The notes beneath the pieces were generated by a model that saw only the letters and a program-made list of their open reading frames with translations, did not search any database and was not told the DNA's origin. A DNA stretch of 64,000 nt from Peribolospora baueri (lineage: Eukaryota; Basidiomycota; Peribolosporomycetes; Peribolosporales; Peribolosporaceae), in NCBI GenBank assembly GCA_029717555.1, contig JAMDHS010000005.1, positions 124,001-188,000 of the forward strand, read 5' to 3'. The position numbers and the translations under genes are program-made. Shown here piece by piece: positions 55,653 to 64,000 of the stretch (positions are counted from its first letter, which is position 1; the number at the start of each line of letters is the position of its first letter).

Positions 55653-56725
55653 GGCCGGGGCGAGAGTGGGAGTCCAGTCCGGACCGGACCGGACAAGAGT
55701 GAAAGAGCGGTGGTCGCGAACCTGGACGGGCGAGCTGGCAACGAGCGGAGACGGCGAGGGCGAGACAGGTGGTGGTGAGTGGCAAGGACGAGGATGGCGT
55801 TGGCGAGATGGATGAACCGATTGCGAGATCCACTGCGGGGACCTCTTCGACGCCGATCGGACGCGTGCGTGCCTGCGCCGGAGTGGAGGTGATTCTGAGT
55901 CTGAGACGGGCGGGACGAATAAGATATCAAGGCTGTCTAGGCTGGGCGAGGCGAGAGCGAGCAGGAGAGAAAGAGGGCAAGAGAGAGAAAGATCAAGGCG
56001 GAAGGATGGCGAGAAGGAGGGCGGATGGTGGACGCGAGGAAAGGGGGAGAGAGAGACACAACGCCTGATGAACTGACTAACTTGACTTGACTTGCTTCCG
56101 GGCCTTGTCCGTATAAAGTCCTTTCGTCGTTCCTTAGCACCGCCTCGCCGCGACCTGATGCATCATCCGATAGCCCTGGCACGGCACCTTTGCGTCACAG
56201 CGATACCGGACCAAGCGATTAAGTAACGGACGTGCGATAATGGTAGATAGCGGTCGAAATGTAAACAATGCTTTACGACATCAGGTAGCTGCGACAAAGG
56301 TCCGTAATAGTTACCTCCGGATCTCAACCCCAGAGCGCCGACGGGAAGGACGAAAGAAATAGAAGGAAAGAAAATGGGGAAAGATCCACAAACGCCTTTC
56401 GCCACAGGAAGCCCTAGAAGCTAGAAGCCCCGGACGGCCGCCGAGGGCCAAAAGACGTATGGTACATGCAAGACGGAAGAGATCGCACGCGCGTCCTCCG
56501 GGTCGCCAGCGACGCGCACAAGGACACGGGTGGCTCGTGCCGCTTTCCGACCGACCGAGGAGAGGCAGGCGGGGAGAGGAAGGACGGAGTGGAAGGGAGA
56601 GAGGAAATGCGAATGAATGTGAACCGCGTGTGTTCCGCTTAAGCCAGACGGTTTAATTCATGCACAGATGGAAGGGGGAAGGCATGGGCGGACGGTCGGG
56701 ACACGACGGACAGGCATCGCTTCCT
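55653..56725. other. Intergenic, about 1.07 kb
   Basis: Promoter side of PIL1 and 3' side of NIPSNAP. Purine-rich on the plus strand at 55960-56060 (GAGAGAAAG words); the CTTGACTTGACTTG triplet of units at about 56080-56094 is a short tandem repeat. No gene. Confidence 0.45.
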
Positions 56726-58587
56726 TCACTTGAGCGGGCTGAACGGCAAGGGCACCATGATTTGCGCGTTCATTTTCTGTACCAGCTTGACGGTCTGTGG
56801 ATGAGAAAGAAGCACAGGCGAACGGACGTCAGATCGAGGAAGAGAAGGAGTCATGTCATGCCGTCTTTCCTTGTCCTTCTGCCGTCACGCCAAACGCAGC
56901 AGGATATGGGCAGGGACAGAGGAAAGGGCAAAGTCATACGGTTCCGCACCTGGCTAACAGTGTCGCTCCATGTGTCGACCTGCCAGGCCTGGTCGCGCGT
57001 CGTCTTGCGCGCTTCGAGGCTCGGGTACGCCCAGATGTGATACACGGTGTGCAGCCGGCCGATCTGCGTGAACCACGCGCCGATGGGCTCAACGAACTGT
57101 CTGCGCGCTTCCAGACCGCGTCGCCTGCACAGAACGGCCGCCAGTCGACCGTGAGCATGTCACCAGGAAGGCAAAGCGGACGAATACAAGCGACCTCAAA
57201 TAGAGCTCACCAGTGCGACTCCCACTCGAGCAGCTTCCCAGGAATGAGCTCGTACTGCCTCAACTCGTATATACCGCCCGTCTCGCGCGGAGGGCTGGAG
57301 GCCCAGAAGGCAAACTCTTGGATCATATCAGACGAGCGAGATTCGATCAAAGGGACCAGCTTGGCTAGAAACTCTTTGCGATCCTGGTGAGAAGCGCACA
57401 GAAGAACATAAGAGCCACGTGAGACAAGGATGAATCAAACTTTGAAACCGAAAAGCAATAGAGAAGATAGCTAGATGCAACGCAAAACATGAGCACGAGC
57501 TCCTTGCGCGCGCCACGCAAACTCACGGGCGCCCTGTTGATCAGGTCGGTGGTGCGGTCATAGCCGGCATAGCCCTGGTACTCCCAAATGTGGTCTGTTC
57601 GGGCCATAATAATGGACGAAAAAATGAGGCCGGAGAAAGGCCTCGCCGTGATGAGAGTAAGGAAAACGTCCGCTCACAGAAAGTGTCCATCTCTCCCACT
57701 TGAACATGCCAGCTACCGGTATGATGGAGGTTGTATTCTGGAACAGCGGCCAATCTGGGATAGTAATCGGCGCTGTGTCATATCAGGGGGGAGGGGGGGG
57801 CGAGAATCCGTCAGTAAAGCAGCCGGCATACATAGCACAGCACGGCATCGAGAAAGACGCTTCGTGAGAACCTTGACTGGGGCTGCTTCAAGTATGTTTA
57901 GCCAACTCACATGACCGCCTTGTACTCGTCCACCTTGTCGGCATGAACCTTGTGTTCTAATAACGAGGCGAGAAGGAAGGGCTGGTGAGTGGCATCTGGC
58001 AGGAGCTCGAACACCAGGGCCAAGGCACCACAAACACTCGTAGGTCTGGCCTGCTGTGCGTACTCACTCTGAATCTCGTGGATGTATTTGCCCCTTCCGA
58101 CCGTCTTACTGTGGCTTTCGTGCGTCAGCAAACCTTCGGCTTGCGCTCCCTCGGAACCATGAAGGAGAGACTGTACATGGCACACGAATAGAAGTAGCCA
58201 TGAATAAAAGATGTCTTCCTCTGGTTAAAATGCGGAAATAGGACAAAAGAAGGACAACCACAAGTCTAGCGCCGCACGTCCTCCCCTTGAACTTACCCTC
58301 ACGAGACCCCGCTTCCTGGGCTTCACGCCCTCTGCGCCTTCGTCCCTTCCCTCGCCTTTATCGAATTTGTCTTGGTCCCTAGCACTAACGCTGAAGGGCC
58401 GGGCGGTGGCAAGAAGCGCGTTTCGCGAAACCTGAGTCACCGCGGAGGAAGCAGCGCTGGCTTCCTCTGCCGTGGCGCGCACCGCGCTCAGATGAGTGGT
58501 CGCGGCGGAGGCGGGGAGGACGAGACGACGCGAAGGAGTTTGGCGAAGGGCGTGGAAAAGGCGGGCCGTTGAGGCGCGAGCGGCCAT
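56726..58587 (-). CDS. NIPSNAP family mitochondrial protein
   Basis: Eight exons: 58587..58297, 58170..58068, 57956..57911, 57772..57678, 57594..57527, 57383..57211, 57124..56950 and 56794..56726, giving 339 aa. The first about 70 residues form a mitochondrial presequence (Arg/Ala/Ser-rich, ARPFSVSAR). Two NIPSNAP ferredoxin-like domains follow: KYIHEIQ-KHKVHADKVDEYK, YYPRLAAVPEYN, GSWHVQVGEMDT, HIWEYQGYAGYDRTTD in the first; IYELRQYELIPGKLLEWESHW, GAWFTQIGRLHTVYHIWAYPSLEARKTTRD and the end PLPFSPLK in the second. In animals NIPSNAP1/2 act in the matrix and mark damaged mitochondria for autophagy; the fungal role is not settled. CACGTG boxes lie upstream at 58750-58755 and 58872-58877. The exon of 46 nt is again small. 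Confidence 0.92.
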
Positions 58588-59092
58588 GACGAGATAGCTA
58601 TGTGAAGTGCTTTTGTTGTGCTTGTGTCGAAGGAGGAGGAGGATAGAGAGCAGCAAGGAAGACGGGCGAGACGAAGATGGAAAGAGGGTGTCGAGACTAA
58701 CCGACGCCTGCGGGGACCCGCGATCGCGTCAAACTGATCGACTCCGCATCACGTGACAACCAACATTTCCCCGATGCGTTGGTTATGATATTTTTGAGAT
58801 AGTATGAAACCCCGTATTATTTGACAATAGACCGTTCCCCGACTCGCAGCGGGCTAGAGACGGAGGTGGATCACGTGCTCGATTCAGTCTACGCATGTCT
58901 CGATTGCCTTACCCATTTTTGGGGGCGACGGCTCAATGCTCCTTCCTAACCGTCGACGAATGAAAACAGCGAGCTTCGCGACAGATTCTCCAAATTATCC
59001 CGATTGCACGACTTAACTCGTCTAGATGGCTCACACGTGTTGCAAGCAACATTTTTGGGGACAGAGGGGCGTTAACACAGGAACCTGTTGTA
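58588..59092. promoter_or_regulatory. NIPSNAP upstream region with two CACGTG boxes
   Basis: 505 bp between NIPSNAP and the end of the LCB kinase gene. ATCACGTGAC at about 58748-58757 and TCACGTGC at 58871-58878 are bHLH-type sites. No ORF. Confidence 0.45.
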
Positions 59093-61853
59093 TCACCGCC
59101 AAACCTTCTCCGGCAAGGCAAACCGTCCCCAAAGGCTCAACGTCTTTGCCAGGGCCTTGTGTGCCTCAACCTGGAACGGCTCGTACGGGAATCTTTCACC
59201 GTCGATGCTCAGCAGGCCACCTTGGTAGGGTGGTTTGAAAGGCTTGTCGGCCATGGACGACACGGCGGTGCCGCCGGAGGTCGAAGAGGCGGTTGTGGTT
59301 GCAGAGACGGAACGGCCATGCGAACGAGTTGAACCGTTTCGGCCAATGGTGCCGTTCGCTGACGAGCGAGGGGAGCCTGGTCCTGAACGGTGATCGTCTT
59401 GAGGCGCCGTGGCGGCTTGCGAGTCGGAGCTTCGTCCGCTCGCCGTGGACGTAGGACCATCCAAACCGCTTGTACCCTGCCCCTCCCCCTCTCCTGTCGC
59501 CAGCTCCTGCGCCTGCGCCTGATCGTCCGCCATCGGTTTCCAAAGATGCCTCGGCGTCACTCGATAGGCCTCCACCTTGTAGTACCTAATCAACTTGTGG
59601 TAAGGCATCATCCCCGTGCTGCCCTCGTCCATCACCTTAAGCTTCGCCATCCTCCCGCCGTCGGCAAGGAGGATGCACAGGTCGATCAAGCCATCTCCCG
59701 GAATGGCGAAGGGAAACTCGAGGCCGTCCCGTGAGAGGTAGGGCAGAGTGCCACCCACTATCGTCGTAGCCCGAGCCGAGAAGCGGGTCCAGGGAATAGT
59801 CGACGACGATGTCGCGCCGTCGCTATTCGAGAGGCCTTCGGCGGTCGGTGATCGCGAGGGTGACGCCGCAGACTTGGTCCCCTCCACCTGGTCCGGAAGC
59901 TGGCCTGGCAACAAGTCTGGGTCTTCCAAGCTCATTTCGTCCATCTGAGCGGGAAGGGGATCCGAGACGGTGCCATGTGCCAAGCCGGGCATCCCTTCTT
60001 CGCCACCTTGCTCCGAACCATTGTCGCCATCCCGCACAGGTGCCTCATTGCAACACGCCGCGGCCATCCTTTGCTTTCTCACGTCGTTCCTCATCACCAG
60101 CTTCCTCGTGTCACGGACTTTGGCCTCAAGGATGACGTCGCACTCACGTTTAGCGAGCACGCCCTGGACGTACCCAATGATGAAGCGCATGTCTCCGAAG
60201 GAGCGCAAGTGTTCCGTCCCGAGGTCGCAATCCGCCACGAGGCCGATTGTCTGGGACAGGAAGGAGTACGATCTGCGATCGCCTTGAGTCACGCTGCACA
60301 GGTCCAGTGGGAAGGGTCGGCCTTTGATGACGGTCAGACAGGCGAGCGCGAGGTTGAAGCCTTGCTCCGGGCCGAAGAGGTTGAGGGCCAGGGCATTTCC
60401 GGAGCCTATGAAAGAGGTCCCGAAGACGAAGACGGCAGCGCCGAAGGGAACAAACACGTCAGAACTCTCAGGGTCGTGGTGATGGTAAGCCTACACACAA
60501 GCCAATATGGAAGCGCCCCTCACCCGTCGGTACAGGACACACCGGCATGTTGAGCGCCCGCTTCGCGTCCTTTCGGCTGGCGAAACCGTTGAGAACTTCA
60601 TGCAGGATGCCGTCGCCGCTGACGCAGACGACGGCGTCGAACTGGTCAATGGGCAGCTCCGCCGCGATCTCGTAGCCATGATTCCGATGAGTCGTGTCTG
60701 GAGATCGGGAGAGGCGAAGGGAGCGGAAATCGGGCATGAGCAAAGGACCAACAGGAAGCACGAATAGAGGCCGAGACGAGAAGCTCACAGGTAATGTCCA
60801 AACGGCACTGAGCAGCGTCCAAGATAGGTCGGACCTTGGTCTCGAACAGCATTTTGGCTTTCCCTGGACCGCCCACTGGATTGACGAGCACCTTGAGGCG
60901 CTTGCGCGGCGCCACGCCTGAAGGAGGAGGAACGCGCGATTGGGACATGAGCACAGGGATCAAGCACGGTATATCAGACTGACCAAAGCTACGATTGCGC
61001 TCTTAATCTCCTAGCGATGAAAAAAAAGGATGGAAAATAGCAAATACCGCGGGGATGCGGCAAAAGTGCCTGCTCACTCACCCTCATAGGCCCTTCGCAT
61101 CACTTCGTCCACCCAAGCCGGCGCCTTCTCCAACGCAGCTTCACCAACGACCCTCGCCTCGATCTTGACGAGTCTCATGTTTCTTGCCTCCACCTCTGCG
61201 CGAATGTCACTCCCTGTTCCTCTCTCAGTGTCATTCAAGCTTCTCCTTTCGTCCGAAGACGAGCTGGCGCCGACGATGGGGGCAGACTGAGATGGAGAGG
61301 GGTGGGTTAAGGAGGGAGAAGAGGATGACGAGGGTGCGGAAAAGTATGGGGAGAAAGAGGGAGACTTCTTGCCGTAGGACGGCAAGACGCGCACGAAAAG
61401 CTCGCCCCCGTCAGCGTCCGGGACGAAGGACACGTGGAGGACTTGGAGGAGGGGAGCGGACAGAATTGGGTAGGAGAGATCTGTTTGTAAGAGGGTGGTA
61501 GGTGTATGAAGCAGCAAGGAGGGAAAGAAGGTCAAGACCGAAGTTGAGACCAAGCCATATGAGAAATGCGGAGTGCTAGCGACACGCACCCAACGTCGGA
61601 GAGACCGCGTCGCCATCTGATAACGAAAGTGTAGAAGGGGAAGCTGAAAATTGACATCCTGGCCCAGCCGCCTTTCGCCGAATCGCAGAGAGCAGAAGCA
61701 AGGCCCGGTTGACGCACCTTGACTCGAGCTCCTCTCCTTCCCCTTGTCTCGCACGACATAGAATCTGCCTTGATGATAGACCAACTTTGCGTGCTTTCCA
61801 TCCAACGTAACTTGCAGCACGGCTTCCTCGGGAGGTGGCGGGGGTGGTTCCAT
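59093..61853 (-). CDS. LCB4: Sphingoid long-chain base kinase (Lcb4/sphingosine kinase)
   Basis: Phosphorylates sphingoid bases with ATP, feeding long-chain base phosphate signalling and breakdown. Exons 61853..61718, 61616..61590 (27 nt), 61480..61082, 60917..60789, 60697..60524 and 60405..59093 give 725 aa. The diacylglycerol-kinase-like catalytic domain starts at about residue 190 with RLKVLVNPVGGPGKA, followed by HGYEIAAELP, the ATP-binding VSGDGILHEVLNG, PTGSGNALALNLFG (over intron 5), the lipid-binding-side SQTIGLVADCDLGTEHLR, GDMRFIIG, and the late GDGLIDLCIL and GGLLSIDGERFPYEPFQVE blocks. A Ser/Thr/Gly-rich insert precedes the last block. The 27-nt exon is a multiple of three; skipping it would keep the frame, so its use is supported by splice sites and intron size only. 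Confidence 0.95.
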
Positions 61854-62843
61854 CGTGGTGGTGTCGTCGTTGTTGTCTAGAAGGAAGTAGAGGCAATGTC
61901 CGGGAGGCGACGGCTGGGGTGAAGGTGCAAGAAGAGAGGAAGAGGGGAATGGGCAAGTGTGGTGCCGTCCACCGTCCCCTATAAGTAGCCCTCTCGGCCA
62001 CGGTCGCCGGCGCTTAAGGATGCACGTCGTCCGTCGATCGGTTCCGCGCCCCAACCAGGACCGCTCCGGTTTGTTCCACCACCGCACATCGACAACGTGA
62101 TCCACCTCCGCCTACACCTCGGAATGGAATGCTCACGTGAACGCTGTCTCTCCATGGTATTTCTTGTGCCCTGCAATTGCGTTGGAATGGCGTGAATGAC
62201 GCTCCGCAGATGTACGTCCACATGCCGACTGCCCCACGCCAGCGCAACAAGGCGGCCCATGCCGAACAAACCGACGCGGGACGCCATCATCGACATGCAG
62301 CGTCTCAGGCTTGCAGCCACTCGTCGCGCAGCAAGCTCGACGTGCTGTTGCTGACATGGGACATACCGAGTGCAGTGTTAAGGCCTGACGAGATCCCATA
62401 TGGCATTACTGGCATGCGTGCCCGAACAAACACAGAGCGCACAGTGAACATGATGAGGTCGAATGCAACGGCGAACGGACTCGCACTGCGCCCATACAAA
62501 CAAGACAGCGCAACCAGCCTGGAGGGCTTGGCTGTGAAGAGATCTTTCCTCCTTCATTTCACTGGAACAGCTCCGGCCACATGAAGGCCCCGCCCAGGCA
62601 ACGGTTTCACGAACGACAAGGTGGTGCGTACTGGGCACAGTTTAGCTTCCATTGCGCCGAGCTTACCGGTGACAAACGAACGGGGGCCCGGCGGCGGTCT
62701 CCATAGATCGGATGGAAAGCCGCTTCCCTCACACACAATATCTAGCATATTAACAGACACACGAAAATAATGTCACACGGGTCAATATAACTTAACGCTC
62801 CCAGTTGCTACAGTCTTCCTCGGTCAATCTCAACGCTTCGTGC
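61854..62843. other. Intergenic, about 0.99 kb
   Basis: Between the LCB kinase start and the FUN14 3' end. A plus-strand frame of 135 codons at 62177-62584 has no recognisable domain and I do not call it. Confidence 0.45.
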
Positions 62844-63972
62844 TCAGCCAAGACGCAGGCCAAGGACGAAACCGGCAAGGAAGGAAGCGCGGGACTGGAA
62901 ATCGGCGGTGAGGAAGTGGATGGCCCTGTTCCAGATCCGCACAAGGGGCTGCAATAAGGGAAAAAGAAGAGAAGATTGATGATAGGTTTTCCAAGGAAGG
63001 CCGTTAGCATAACCGTTCCAATGGGCCAAAATCCGATACCACATCTCTACTCACCGGGTTCCCATGCCCCGCGACCTTCGCCCCTTCAGAGGCGCTCGAA
63101 GGCGCATCAGCCGGCCCGGCAGCAGCGTCAAGGAAACTGTTGTACCTCGAGCCGATGGCACTCCAGTTGATTTGCACGTATTTCTTTGACGCAAGGTATT
63201 GGAGAAGCACAAATGCGCCTCCCAGCAGGAATGCGAGTGCCTTAAGACCTTTCTTTACAAAGACACCCGCGCAGACGCCGCTGTAGCCAGTACGGAGTAT
63301 GTACCCGGTTCGACAACGAGTTGGACGGGATAGTGAGCGTGCGCACAACCCGGCTGCGTATGCTGGGCGCACCATACAGCAGCGGGAACGGGAAGGCTCA
63401 CCATACAGTGCCAAAACTCAAATCATATATGCTAACGATACTCTTGGGCTCGTCTCCTGTCGTTGGGAGGCCCTCACCTCCACCCAAGCTCGTGGGATCC
63501 GCCTTTGGCGAGCCCGGAGGAGGCGACATGTTGGAAGCTGACCCAAACGGGTAGTATGGGGAAATACATAAATGATGAGTCACTCATTTCACGTTCGTAC
63601 GCTTCTCTTAGCCTGGAAGAGAATCCACGAGTGGAGGACAAGCTCACCCATACAATCCACGCTTCCCTTCCACCAAGCGCTGGCTCCCATGAGCGCCGGG
63701 GCGCCGAGCCCAACGACAGCAACTTTCAGCGCTCCTCCCCACCTCCCACCCATTCTTGTCCTCTCTCGCCCAAACCTCCACCCATGACGAGCAGAGGAGC
63801 TCAGAAACGATTCGGCTGAGGGAGAAAGAGAGGCAACCGAGACAGTCGAGAGCCGAGCATGGCCATACGGGACGGCCCAGCGGGGAGCAGATAGCGAGGC
63901 GGCTGCACGCAGGACTCGGAGGGGAGATATGCCGACACCGGCTGCAGGAAGACGGGGTGCGAGGAAGGACAT
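62844..63972 (-). CDS. FUN14 family mitochondrial outer-membrane protein
   Basis: Exons 63972..63648, 63537..63402, 63280..63055 and 62948..62844 give 263 aa. The FUN14 domain is at the C-terminus: LSFGTVCGVCAGVFVKKG (over intron 2), LKALAFLLGGAFVLLQYLAS helix, KKYVQINWSAIGSRYN, and the final glycine-rich helix ASFLAGFVLGLRLG directly before the stop, as in the family. The first about 100 residues are Arg/Ala-rich with a hydrophobic segment (ALKVAVVGLGAPALMGA) and may be a targeting sequence. FUNDC1, the animal relative, is a mitophagy receptor; I see no clear W/Y-x-x-L/I LIR motif in the predicted N-terminus, so receptor function is not supported by sequence. Confidence 0.92.
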
Positions 63973-64000
63973 GAGTTGACAGAACGTTCGAGCTCGGAGC

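Noticed and set aside
62177-62584. 135-codon plus-strand frame
   Set aside because: No domain, no coding-like neighbours, and no splice context; left uncalled.
1-64000. Search for biosynthetic cluster, defence system, integrated virus-like element or CRISPR
   Set aside because: Gene content is ordinary eukaryotic housekeeping with introns; no backbone synthase set, capsid/polymerase genes, long terminal repeats or spaced direct-repeat array was seen.

Overview
The window looks like nuclear DNA of a GC-rich basidiomycete fungus. The evidence is densely packed genes with many short introns (mostly 50-120 nt, GTRNGT donors, CTRAC/CTGAC-like branch sites), proteins typical of fungi (Pil1-type eisosome protein, Npr2, TPO-type MFS carrier), and AACCCTAA (telobox-like) motifs in promoters. 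Heavy intron content suggests an Exobasidiomycetes- or Pucciniomycotina-like lineage rather than an intron-poor smut, but the species cannot be fixed from sequence alone. I recognise no virus-derived element, intact transposon or CRISPR array.

Layout, left to right. 1-9.2 kb: 3' end of a USP5/Ubp14 deubiquitinase (+), glutaminyl cyclase (-), Npr2 of the TORC1-inhibiting complex (+), Ccc2-type copper ATPase (-). 10-17 kb: intron-containing tRNA-Thr, complex I 24 kDa subunit (-), TFIIB-family factor (+), and the divergent pair RPS10 (-)/RPS30 (+). 18-29 kb: bZIP factor (-), N-terminal glutamine amidohydrolase (-), MIT/coiled-coil protein resembling Atg38/NRBF2 (+), tail-anchored inositol 5-phosphatase (+) that appears to need a one-nucleotide exon. 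30-44 kb: 13-exon MFS drug/polyamine carrier (-), large mucin-like single-pass membrane protein (-), NAD(P)-binding reductase (+), AT-rich island, M20 amidohydrolase (+). 44-64 kb, all minus strand: peroxisomal acyl-CoA oxidase, multi-TM protein, aldo/keto reductase with an unresolved N-terminus, Pil1, NIPSNAP, sphingoid base kinase, FUN14 protein.

The genes are mostly housekeeping functions, not an operon-like system. Loose functional neighbourhoods: nutrient signalling and the N-degron/ubiquitin route (Npr2, NTAQ1, USP5), translation (RPS10/RPS30, TFIIIB-like factor, tRNA), and a membrane-lipid/mitochondrial quality stretch (Pil1, NIPSNAP, LCB kinase, FUN14). Gene models were built by hand from frame, splice signals and family conservation. 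Exon sums were checked for phase in all of them except the N-terminal part of the aldo/keto reductase, where no single frame was found. The strongest novelty candidates are splicing oddities (1-nt exon, 12-nt exon, 10-nt first coding exon, a GC-AG intron), the repeat cluster and triple CACGTG block between glutaminyl cyclase and NPR2, and the AT-rich island near 42 kb.
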